In this document: positions 38,179 to 48,502 of the stretch, piece by piece
How positions within the stretch are numbered: position 1 is the stretch's first letter
Layout: each line of letters opens with the position of its first letter
Notes under the pieces: generated by a model
Told to the model about the DNA's origin: nothing
The model's input: only the letters and a program-made list of their open reading frames with translations
Databases searched by the model: none
Position numbers and translations under genes: made by a program
From: Polyodon spathula
Taxonomy: Eukaryota; Chordata; Actinopteri; Acipenseriformes; Polyodontidae
Direction: 5' to 3'
Assembly: GCF_017654505.1 (NCBI RefSeq)
Contig: NC_054536.1
Span: 10,445,794 to 10,509,793, forward strand
Length of the DNA stretch: 64,000 nucleotides

Positions 38179-39385
38179 CTGTTGAAGGATCATTGATAAG
38201 GTTGTGAATCTGAAGGAAAATGAAGACCAAAGAGCATTCTACAGAAGTTAGAGATAAAGTAATACAAATGCATAGATTAGGGAAAGGGTACAAAATAATA
38301 TCCAAGTGTTTAGCTATCCCAGTGAGCACAGTTGAATCAATAATCAGGAAGTGGAAGCTGCATCACACCACCCAGGCACTGCCAAGAAAAGGCCGTCCCT
38401 CAAAACTCAGCGCTCAAACAAGAAGGAAACTTGTGAGAGAAGCCACAGAGAGACCAACTATCACTTTGAAGGAGCTACAGAGTTCAGTGGCTGGGAGTGG
38501 AGTAATGGTGTACCAGTCAACCATATCAAGAGCTCTGCATAACACTGGCCTGTATGGGAGGGTGGCAAGAAAGAAGCAGTTACTCAAAAAGTACCATCTG
38601 AAAGCACGTCTGGAGTTTGCCAGAAAGCATAAGAGTGACCCAGCTGCGATGTGGGAAAAGGTTTTCTGGTCAAATGAGACCAAGATAGAGCTTTTTGGCC
38701 AAAACTCAAAGCGCTATCTGTGGCGCAAACCTAACACTGCCCATGCCTCAAGACACACCATCCCTACAGTGAAGTATGGTGGTGGCAGCATCATGCTGTG
38801 GGGATGCTTCTCATCAGCAGGGACTGGGCATCTTGTTGCAATTGAAGGAAGAATGGATGGAGCAAAATACAGGAAAATACTGCAAGAGAATCTGCTTCAG
38901 TCCACTAAAAAACTGAAGCTTGGGAGGAAATTCACCTTTCAGCAGGACAATGATCCCAAGCACAAGGCCAAAGCAACATTGGAGTGGCTCAAGAACAAAA
39001 AGGTGAATGTCCTACAGTGGCCCAGTCAAAGTCCTGATCTCAATCCCATTGAGAATCTGTGGCACTATTTGAAAACTGCGGTCCACAAGAGTCGTCCAAC
39101 CAACCTGAACAACCTGGAGCAAATCTGCCAAGAAGAATGGGCCAAAATCACTCCGACACTGTGTGCAAAGCTGGTACATACTTACCACAAAATACTTAAA
39201 GCTGTTATTGCAGCGAAAGGTGGCTCTACCAAATATTAATGTGTGGGGGTTGAATACTTATGCAAGCAAGATATTTCAGTTTTATATTTTTCTTAAAAAT
39301 ATTTCCCAACATAAAACCAATGTCACCTTACAACAATTGATTTTGAGTTTCAGCGTTTTAAACTAAAATATCGAACAGAACGAAA
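38179..39385 (+). mobile_element. Tc1-like transposon with both outer ends truncated
   Basis: The interior is collinear with the copy at 62781-64000. The left end begins abruptly at CTGTTGAAGGATCATT, which is about 340 bp inside the other copy. The right long inverted repeat is present (complement TTGGTTTTATGTTGGGAAAT) but stops at about 39385, lacking the outermost 80 or so bases. With no complete terminus it could not be mobilised. Confidence 0.88.
38220..39239 (+). CDS. Tc1-like transposase, 339 aa, first catalytic Asp replaced by Asn
   Basis: A full-length Tc1-family frame. It has an N-terminal paired-like DNA-binding domain (two helix-turn-helix units, residues 1-110, with PRKGRPSKLS between them), then the DDE domain. 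The first catalytic position is Asn (WSNETKIELFG, N152). The second (QQDNDPKHK, D243) and third (NPIENLW, E278) are intact with DD34E spacing. The C-terminus GGSTKY is typical. The single D-to-N change should abolish metal-dependent strand cleavage. It is very similar to the copy starting at 63165, which kept this Asp but lost the second one. Confidence 0.92.
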   Translation: MKTKEHSTEVRDKVIQMHRLGKGYKIISKCLAIPVSTVESIIRKWKLHHTTQALPRKGRPSKLSAQTRRKLVREATERPTITLKELQSSVAGSGVMVYQSTISRALHNTGLYGRVARKKQLLKKYHLKARLEFARKHKSDPAAMWEKVFWSNETKIELFGQNSKRYLWRKPNTAHASRHTIPTVKYGGGSIMLWGCFSSAGTGHLVAIEGRMDGAKYRKILQENLLQSTKKLKLGRKFTFQQDNDPKHKAKATLEWLKNKKVNVLQWPSQSPDLNPIENLWHYLKTAVHKSRPTNLNNLEQICQEEWAKITPTLCAKLVHTYHKILKAVIAAKGGSTKY

Positions 39386-39393
39386 AGAGATCC

Positions 39394-39995
39394 ATGAAGT
39401 TCGCTATCCCAAGAATTTGGCGGGAACCCACTGACCACTCTACTGCTACTTCTGCATGGTGCACCCTTCCAAACGTCAGACTGGCAAGAATGCACCTGCT
39501 ATCACGTATCCGGACCTTCCTTCATCCATCGCCCCAGTGCCACACTGCCATGAGCTCCCCGTACCCACTCCTCCGGAGCGAGAGCAGCCATCTTTAGAAG
39601 ACAGCAGCAAGCCAGAGAGCGAGGAAGACGTTGTAGATCCAGATGACAATTTCAGAGGTGGAGCTGAGGAGAGAAACCCATACTACCCCAACCAAAAAGA
39701 CCTCAACGACTTGATTAGAGATCTTGGTCTCACCAAGTCCAATGCCGAGCTTTTGACGTCTAGGCTCAAGCAGTGGAACTTGTTGGATGAAAGTGTGCAA
39801 GTCGCAGATCAGAGGAAGCGTCTCCAACCTTTTTCCAGCTTCTTCACCTGTTGAGATGGGCTCTGCTTCTGCCACAATGTGACCAGTCTGTTCGAGGCAA
39901 TCGAAATCGCCTGTAACCAGAATGTGTTGCGCCTCTTCATTGACAGCTCATCCAGGAGCCTCAAAGTCATGCTGCTCCATAATGGTAATTATGTA
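39394..39995 (+). pseudogene. N-terminal fragment of a widespread repetitive ORF of unknown class
   Basis: Starts MKFAIPRIWREPTDH, shifts frame once, then reads CYFCMVHPSKRQTGKNA and, after an acidic stretch, RNPYYPNQKDLNDLIRDLGL and ELLTSRLKQWNLL. I recognise this from memory as the beginning of a long ORF found in many copies in fish and arthropod genomes. Its element class is not known to me. A stop at 39852-39854 and the break near 39995 show it is dead. It begins eight bases after the truncated right end of the neighbouring Tc1 element. Confidence 0.55.
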
Positions 39996-41620
39996 ATTAT
40001 GTAAATTGTGTTACATAGTGTTATGCAATGAATAAAGCTAGTTCCCAGTTTCTCTTGAGTTTTAATAGTGACTATTTTGAAGGCAAGCTAATCTGGTTAA
40101 ACAATTGCTGAGCAGTAGTCAATGTGACACAGTATGAACAGACTATGGTTTCTGTTCCTTAGGCAAAACTGTTACAGACATGTGAAAAGCATCTGTAACG
40201 TTTCGTTTAAACTATTTGACCCTTCAAAAAGCAATAAAACATATCTCCTGTGGGAAATGTCAGTAGGCCAACATATTAGTGCCATTTTGACTACATTAAT
40301 GTATGGAATTTAATGTGTAATTTATTTATTTATAATTTTTTTAAAATATTTTTATGTGGATATAATATTGTTTAGATTGTGACAATATCGTTCACGGGGG
40401 TGGGTATAAACATATTGTTTTGGCTGTACTGTTCACTACTCTCAGACATTAAGAAAACAGCAGGTACCTTACGTTTTGTTGATGCAGCCAACACTTTCCC
40501 ACAATAAAGCATGTTTACTTTAATAACTAAGATTAACAGGGGTTCTTTTTAACAATGTATTATTTAATGGAATCAATACATTTGATGCTGATATTCATTG
40601 GGATATATTACAAAATACACAGATATATAGCACAATATAATGCAATGTGTTTTAGATAAAAATGAAAAATATAATGTGTGTGTTTGTGTGCAGCAAAACA
40701 ATTAAATCAATTTCATTTTACTGTGCCTGGATGAGTGATGAAAAACAAAGTGGGGGAAATAAATTCCTGCCAAGGAATTAAATGTACCCAGATACACTCT
40801 TTGAAATAAATTTAGTAATTTATGCAATTGTTTCTTTTTAGTACAACAGCCAGTACTGGTGTGTGTTGTGTGTGTATGACATGACAACATGTGCTGAAAA
40901 CTAGCTATGAAATAAACAGAATTAGTGCCCTCTTGGCTTGTCCAAATTCTCTGCATTCCAGGTCAATACGTAATTACCACATGGCCATTTGTTTCATTGT
41001 TCTACGGTTACCCCTCAGAATAATGTAAACACCCTGGCAAGTTGCTTAAACAGTACTGACACCACACTGACAAGGTTATTGCAGATGTTTGCATATGATT
41101 AAGCTATTTTTGCTCCATGACATAGGAACTCTGGATTACTAAGGATTATAGTGTTTAAATTCTGGTAGATTTAAACTGAAATCGCTGTGATTGTGTTAAT
41201 CTGTTAGCACAGATGTTTTATAGTCAAACACTTCAGTAGTATATTGAGCATACAGCAAAAACGCAACCACTGTGTTTTGAGTGAAAACACAACAGGTAGT
41301 AAATCACGTAATAGTATTAGTTTTGTCACAGTGTGGTATTTGCTGTCACCATGTGGGCAAGAATTGTAATAACAGTTAAAATGTTAATTAGAATGCCTGT
41401 GAATCAGCTTTGAAGACTGTATTTTAACAACTCAGTAAATATTCAGTACTGGGGAAAAAAAAAAAAAAAAAAACAGTACTTTCTACTGTTTTTTTGGAAT
41501 ATTAAGCACTCCCACAAATGCAGATTATATAAGTGATAGCAGTAGAATTACTTAATTAAAATACAATTGATAGAATAGATATGTGCCAAGATCTTTTCAA
41601 CCTGAAAGGAGCCATCCTCC
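39996..41620. other. Intergenic, nothing recognised
   Basis: AT-rich DNA with a poly(A) run at 41455-41473 and no gene-like structure. Confidence 0.4.
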
Positions 41621-41745
41621 TTATGATATGGGCAAGGGCGTAGGTTTGGTCTGAACATTGGTGGGGACACAATATTTTAGTCGCGGTTGCTCGGGGGGTC
41701 CAGGGGCGTGCCCCCCTGGGAAGAAATTTTTTAGGAGATAGCTGT
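41621..41745. repeat. Unclassified interspersed-repeat fragment
   Basis: The phrase GGGCAAGGGCGTAGGTTTGG..GGTGGGGACACAATATT and GGGGGTCCAGGGGCGTGCCC is typical of repeated DNA in fish genomes (a hAT-like terminal region is possible). It is a short fragment only. Confidence 0.3.
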
Positions 41746-42775
41746 TAAATGGTCACTTCTGGTGGCTTGAAATGAATGCTGGACATGAATCGAGGACAAT
41801 TTTACTGACATGAAGTTGGCTGGTATACACTCAAAACACATACACACTCACTGCCACTCTCACTGTCACTGTCGCTGTCTATATCCTTCCTAGCATGCAA
41901 CCCTATTGCTCTGCCTACCTGTCCTGTGTTTGTGCTGCTGCTCGTACCTGGTTCATTCACCCAATAAAATAATAAATTGATGCATGCCATATAAACAGAA
42001 AATATATGGCTATGCTAACTTTATTTGCTGAGTATTATTATACAGCTTTAGCCTACTATCATATCACAATGTGCCTCAAACATTAACATATCTCAAAACT
42101 GAGTCTAAGACTTTCACTGTTATAATCACTAAGCCATTACAGACCTCACCTGCGACCCTGTTGCTCCACCTGCCTCTGTACTGCTTTTACCAGGTTGCAC
42201 TGCTTCATTCGCCTGATAAAATGATAAACTGATGCATGCTGTTTAGAGAAAGTATGACTGCTAATTTCAATAGTAAATTATTTTTAAATTTGCTATGAGA
42301 ATCATTATCAATTGTGTTTATTACTTTAACGACATCTTCCATCCTACTTACACTAAAAAACGTCCTTATGTCCATCTTTCTTTTTTTGGCTGCCATTCTG
42401 CTTTAGTCACCTAAAGCCAAATTGAAGTGATTAGCTAATCTTGAAAAAAAAAAGGTCGCGCACACGCTTTATGATTTATCTGTGAAACAAGCTAGCAAGC
42501 CACCAAAGACGTGGGGTTAGCAGCTATCAATGGGTCATTAACGTAATAAACCTATCGACCTACCCATTAGGTGGGCCGGTAGGTTTATTCACTCAAACTA
42601 TGCTGCTGACGACCTGACAATATCTTCAGCCCAGACACCTGGCTTTCATTCAGTCAGTGGCTCACACTCATATCAAACTGACCGGCAAGCGGCAACTTCA
42701 GATGAGCGTTTTTCCAGAGTCCAGCCTAACGAGCGGTTCTCAACCTTTTTTTACTCACGCCCCACTGAAATTTAT

Positions 42776-42779
<4 letters not shown>
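41746..42779. other. Intergenic with possible repeat debris
   Basis: The phrase GCGGTTCTCAACCTTTTTTT at 42733-42752 resembles a common hAT-related repeat. The rest is not recognised. Confidence 0.3.
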
Positions 42780-42854
<75 letters not shown>

Positions 42855-42875
42855 ATATATATTTTTATATAATGA
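42780..42875. repeat. (TA)n microsatellite with interruptions
   Basis: About 95 bp of TA with single-base breaks. Confidence 0.93.
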
Positions 42876-43145
42876 TATATATTATATACTAATAAGCATC
42901 GGATAAACATATACTTATCTTTAGCCTAATTTTCCCCTGTATATATGTTCAATTTTCCGCTCTTTACAAACTTCAAGCAATAGAAGTTTTAGTTCATAAG
43001 GGCGGAATCTGGGGATCGATTGAATACGTGATAACCGCATTACACCAATGTGAAATCCCAGATAAATCTGTTCGTGTTCGCTTTTTACAAACATCAAGCA
43101 AGGAGTAAGTTAGTTACAAAGGGAGGAAGGAGGAGGATAGAAATA

Positions 43146-43262
43146 ATATGACAACGCATTAACCAACAAACACAAACTAAATATCGAATTAAACTGATTA
43201 TATTTAATCATAATTTTTTAAGTAAATGTGAAAATTGTGGCACAATATACACCGTTTAAGAA
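43146..43262. repeat. Long direct repeat, left copy, flanking an inverted LINE
   Basis: Starts ATATGACAACGCATTAACCA and ends CACAATATACACCGTTTAAG. It recurs at 44723-44853. The last bases merge with the LINE 3' tail. Confidence 0.93.
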
Positions 43263-44722
43263 CATAAGAAGAACATAAGAAAAGTTTACAAACGAGAGGA
43301 GGCCATTCGGCCCATCTTGCTCGTTCGGTTGTTAGTAGCTTATTGATCCCAAAATCTCATCAAGCAGCTTCTTGAAGGATCCCAGGGTGTCAGCTTCAAC
43401 AACATTACTGGGGAGTTGATTCCAGACCCTCACAATTCTCTGTGTAAAAAAAGTGTCTCCTATTTTCTGTTCTGAATGCCCCTTTTTCTAAACTCCATTT
43501 GTGACCCCTGGTCCTTGTTTCTTTTTTCAGGCTGAAAAAGTCCTTTGCGTCGACACTGTCAATACCTTTTAGAATTTTGAATGCTTGAATTAGGTCGCCA
43601 CGTAGTCTTCTTTGTTCAAGACTGAACAGATTCAATTCTTTTAGCCTGTCTGCATACGACATGCCTTTTAAGCCCGGAATAATTCTGGTCGCTCTTCTTT
43701 GCACTCTTTCTAGAGCAGCAATATCTTTTTTTATAGCGAGGTGACCAGAACTGCACACAATATTCAAGATGAGGTCTTACTAGTGCATTGTACAGTTTTA
43801 ACATTACTTCCCTTGATTTAAATTCAACACTTTTCACAATGTATCCGAGTATCTTATTAGCCTTTTTTACAGCTTCCCCACATTGCCTAGATGAAGACAT
43901 TTCTGAGTCAACAAAAACTCCTAGGTCTTTTTCATAGATTCCTTCTCCAATTTCAATATCTCCCATATGATATTTATAATGTACATTTTTATTTCCTGCG
44001 TGCAGTACCTTACACTTTTCTCTATTAAATGTCATTTGCCATGTATCTGCCCAGTTCTGAATCTGTCTAGATCATTTTGAATGACCTTTGCTGCTGCAAC
44101 AGTGTTTGCCACTCCTCCTACTTTTGTGTCGTCTGCAAATTTAACAAGTTTGCTTACTATACCAGAATCTAAATCATTAATGTAGATTAGGAATAGCAGA
44201 GGACCTAATACTGATCCCTGTGGTACACCACTGGTTACCACACTCCATTCTGAGGTTTTCCTCTAATCAGTACTTTCTGTTTTCTACATGTTAACCACTC
44301 CCTAATCCTTGAATGTACATTTCAGGAAAATTTCCTTGAATCCCAACTGCGTTCAGTTTGACCATGTCTGAACTCACTCCCTAATCCATGAATTGTTTTC
44401 CTTGAATCCCTACTTTTGTGCGGGACTTTGTCAAAAGCTTTCTGGAAATCTAAATAAACCATGTCATATGCTTTGCAATTATCCATTATCGATGTTGCAT
44501 CCTCAAAAAAATCAAGCAAGTTAGTTAGGCACGATCTCCCTTTCCTAAAACCATGTTGACTGTCTCCCAGTACCCTGTTACCATATAGGTAATTTTCCAT
44601 TTTGGATCTTATTATAGTTTCCATAAGTTTGCATATAATAGAAGTCAGGCTTACTGGTCTGTAGTTACCTGGTTCAGTTTTGTTTCCCTTTTTGTGGATC
44701 GGTATTACGTTTGCAATTTTCC
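43259..44722 (-). mobile_element. CR1-like LINE copy 3, inverted, 5'-truncated
   Basis: On the - strand this runs from reverse transcriptase ([21 protein letters not shown]) to the 3' UTR and TTCTTATG tail at the left edge. Relative to copy 1 it has frameshifts near 44035 and 43616, a D-to-A change (VDAKDFF), and a local rearrangement at about 44290-44420 in which a segment around CTAATCC..TTCCTTGAATCCC is present twice. Its 5' end falls at the start of the right-hand direct repeat. Confidence 0.92.
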
Positions 44723-44853
44723 ATATGACAACGCATTAACCAACAAACACAAACTAAATATCGAATTAAACTGATTATATTTTGAGTACTCTGGGAGGAT
44801 CTCATTTTTTTAGTAAATGTGAAAATTGTGGCACAATATACACCGTTTAAGAA
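44723..44853. repeat. Long direct repeat, right copy, carrying a LINE-derived insert
   Basis: Repeats 43146-43262, but about 15 bp in the middle (AATCATAATTTTTTA) are replaced by TGAGTACTCTGGGAGGATCT and a T run. That insert is the complement of a LINE segment seen at about 27732-27755 in copy 2, upstream of where copy 3 begins. Confidence 0.92.
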
Positions 44854-44915
44854 TGACTAGAATTATTTTATTTTAAACCGGGAGAATTACCTTTCATTCC
44901 CGAGTCCTTGTGCAC

Positions 44916-45012
44916 TTTCCCGCCTCAATAAAACAACACAGACGCTGCTTGGTCCCTGACGTCAGCCGCGCACTGAGTCCGTGTTACAGTGGTGCATTAT
45001 GGTATTTGTAGT
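44916..45012 (+). promoter_or_regulatory. Housekeeping-type promoter, candidate for RBIS
   Basis: Three known element types fall within 100 bp in a CpG-richer patch: an E2F site TTTCCCGC (44916-44923), a full cAMP response element TGACGTCA (44957-44964), and, read on -, ACTACAAATACCATAATGCA (complement of 44993-45012), close to the ZNF143 consensus. RBIS lies downstream on + without any other visible promoter. If exon 1 ended at the ATG of 44999-45001 (followed by GTATTT) it would join in frame to exon 2, which is speculative. Confidence 0.4.
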
Positions 45013-45779
45013 TTTCTTGTTTGCTGATTGCACCCCCCAAAAACCCCACTAAACACCTATAAATCTAAGGGTGCCATTCTTTTTAAAGCTACAGGTATCT
45101 ATTTTTCTTTCTTTAATAACTCGCTGTACTCAAAGGACGAAATAGGGAGTATCGTTTGGCACGTCACTGTTATTATTACTAGAACGTTATTATTCAAGCG
45201 TTCACCGCTCCCCCAGGAAGGTTTCAAACGCCTCCCCCAATGTGAGAATTTAGGGCTTTTTTTTGGAGACGGAAGGAGCAACGAGTGGATCTTGAGAGAG
45301 TTAAACCTTTGTGGAGCGGATAAAATGACTTGACGAAAGACGTTTAAGATTTATCAAAATTGTTGGTAGGGACAATTCAACGGTCCCTTGACATTGGTAG
45401 GGTCATGTCGATACCGTCCCTAGCTAAATCTACGCCGGTACTCGAAGTTACAGGACTAAGTAAAAAATCAAACAATACAATTCAGTTTGTGTTTTTCTTG
45501 GTAAAAAAGAATAAGGAGCGTGCCATCAATAATATAGACATCATTTTAAAACACACCTTGAGAAAAGAAAAACAAGTAAAAACTTTTCAGCAATTTTCTT
45601 TTTGGAGATCCATAATTTCACAAGTGAACAACCATCTCCCTAACCAAAGATTACAACCTATTTTTACTATGACTAACCTATAATGTCATTTTTTGCTTGG
45701 ATCATATCCACATTGCACAGTAAAAACCAAAATTCTCAGATAAAGAAATCAATAACACAAAAGGGCTTCTGACAGAGGA

Positions 45780-47045
45780 GCAGAAAAGTTGTATTCAGTT
45801 TGATTTTGAGCAGTCGTCAATTGCTATACACCATTGGAAGGCTCACTTGCTGCCTGTAGTCAATCAGGAGTTTGCAAAACAAGTTGTGCTAGAGCAGCTT
45901 AACCATTCTGTTCTGTGCCTTGTCCATGTGTTCAACAACTGCAAGCAAGACTGGTTCTACGTTGCCTCTGTTCTAGAGCATGTGCTGTCAAATATCAAGG
46001 CTGAGAATCCCTCAATATCTACAACATTCTTACGGTCAGACAATGCTGGCTGTCATCACAGTGCTTCATTACTGTTATCCTTGCCATCTATGGGTGAAAG
46101 GACGGGCATATCCATTTAATGTTATGATTTCTCAGACCCTCAAGCTGGAAAGGACATTTGTGACAGAAAGATTGCATCCATGAAAATGCACATTAGACGT
46201 ATGTGAATGAGAAATGGACATGAAAGAAGCCCTAGAATCGCACAGTGGTATTAAAGGCTGCAGAATAGCTGTTGTGGAGGTGATGGCAGGCAAAGTGCAT
46301 AGAAAGCAGAGGTTCGAGGGAATCAGGGCATTGAATAGCTTACTGTTTGAAGTAGAAGGTGTGAGGGCATGGAAAGGCTACAACATTGGCAAAGGGGGGT
46401 TATTCCTCTACCAGAGATTCCCACGGATGTCACAGGAGGCCACATCGCTAACTGTATGTGAACCGTTTGGTCCTTCCCATTCTTTTCAAGGACAAATGTC
46501 ATCCAAAAGACTGGGTACAAAAACAATATTTCAGTGTCCTGAAACTGGGTGTGTGTCAGGCTTTGCAATAAGTGAAGAGCAGGAAGAGCACATGGATGTT
46601 GGACAACATTGTCGAGAAACAGAGAGGGAGTCCACTTATGATAAAATTTTAAAGAAGTGGGCTCAAGCTATATTCGGAATTTCTCAGTTTGGAGCAGAGA
46701 AACTCAGTTTTGTCAATTGGACAATTGTCAGTAGGACAATCCACCGTCCCAAGCAAATCCAAAGAGGAAGACTGGGCTATATGCTTAACTATGAAGGGTC
46801 TGAAAATGTCAGAAAATATTAAAAAGTATCTGTTTGACATTTTCAATCATGGGGCCAAAACTGGCCAAAAGGCAGATCCAACACAAGTTTCTAGGGACAT
46901 GAAACATACCAGAAATGACAAAGGACAACTGCTTTTCAATACAGGAGTGGAGAACAGCCAGCTATTTTTCACAACTAGCTGCTGCACAGAGGCCAGAGGC
47001 ATTGGGAGAGGACGAGGATTGGCATATGCACAAGGCAGTCTATGA
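45780..47045 (+). pseudogene. Decayed transposase-like ORF with a SDNAGCHH motif and a C2H2 finger
   Basis: Read across several frames it is collinear with a repetitive protein family I recall from fish and invertebrate genomes. A region with LRSDNAGCHH (about 46027-46060) looks like the second catalytic block of an RNase H/DDE-type enzyme. Next come DFSDPQAGKDICDRKIASMK and GIKGCRIAVVEV, then a C2H2 finger reading CPETGC..H..GQHC with C-x4-C spacing and a Cys at the last position. Last is a C-terminal GAKTGQKADPTQVSRDM block. Frameshifts near 46120 and 46790 and a stop near 46206 kill it. The portion before 45780 is not recognised. Confidence 0.55.
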
Positions 47046-48502
47046 CCAAATTGACATTAGTCACCATCTCATGTATGGTCAAACCAATCTCTACCACTTA
47101 GCCAAGATAAAAGGTCTAACAACTCTAAAAACAGAAGAGGTTAAAGGTCATTGCAGACCATTATCATCTCCCAATTTCAGGAGCTTAAACAAGAAATACT
47201 TACATTCCTTGGGCACTCTTGTTAGCACATGTTCATGTGTGGACTGGATTTGCATACCTCTGTTGTCTGTGGTTGATAAACAGATGGACCACCATTTCTG
47301 TTATTTACTAGTTTGTTCAATTTTAAAGATTGATGTTCAAGGGTACAAAGGTTTTATTAATAAAAAATAACAAAACAAACAAAAAAAAAAAAAAACAAGA
47401 AGCAAACATTCAACAAATCATGTCATCATAATTCCAGTGACTGTAAATGTTATAGACTCCAGTTTAGTGTGTTGCTACCCATGATGGGTTGAGAATTATT
47501 ATAATATGAAAAATGTGATGTGGGGTGCCTTTGAGATTATTAAAAAGTCCAGCTTTGGTTATGTTAAGGTGTAATGACATTTGGATACAGAATTACTGTT
47601 GTAGCACCCTGGTACGCAGCTATCACAGCATTCTTGAAACCACTATGAAGATTCCAAAGCTGTTAATTTGATATTTCTAAATAAAGGTCGACCACAAGTG
47701 ATTTTAATTTGAATTGTAAGATATTTACCCACAACACACCCAGTTTTAGCCTTTGAATCAGATATGTGTATTCTTCCCAAAATCAAAGTGACAACAAAGA
47801 GCCCCCTGTAAAGCCCTCACTGTATTAACATCTCATGTATGTTAAGGTTTCTATTAAAAGAGGGCACATGCCTTTATTTGAAATTGCCAAGCTTTTTTCT
47901 TGGAGTTGTTGTGAGTGAGCACCCAGCCAATACTACCACCATAACGTAATGACCAGGGCTGTAAATGTTCATGGTTGGAGATCTCCTTTGATACTAACAT
48001 TAAAAGCAGGAGCTGAAGTCATACCACAACAGTAGTATGAAATCAGTCAATTTTAAGACCTGAAAATATATATTTTGGATGGCCACTAGGGGGGCTCCCC
48101 GATCTCAGAAACTAGAAACATCTGAAATCTTATGTGCTTAATCATAGCTCCCCATATCAAATATGGAGGGATTTGGCTGACCCCCATGTTCCTGATTTTC
48201 CAGATTTTGCCTGGTTCTCTCATGCAATGACACTTAAACACTGTGCTGTTTGTTATTGCGCTTATATGAATGTGTGTATACGTTTATCAAGACTTTGTGT
48301 ACCAGTTTACACTTAAACATAGTAATATAGAATAATATGAATTTTCATGAAATGTAATATTTATAGTTGTGTATGTAATTGTATATTTATGACTGTACTT
48401 TATGTAATAAGACAATATAAACTACATTAATGGCACAGTGCAATAAAAAGCCTACTATTTGGAAGTGACCATTTTGACTTTTCAATATCTTTCTTCAATC
48501 AG
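47046..48502. other. Intergenic / probable RBIS intron 1, nothing recognised
   Basis: AT-rich DNA after the decayed element, with an A-rich run at 47371-47397. Confidence 0.4.

Noticed and set aside
45028..45333. 101-residue + strand frame after the promoter-like cluster
   Set aside because: The translation has no family resemblance and starts within probable promoter DNA.
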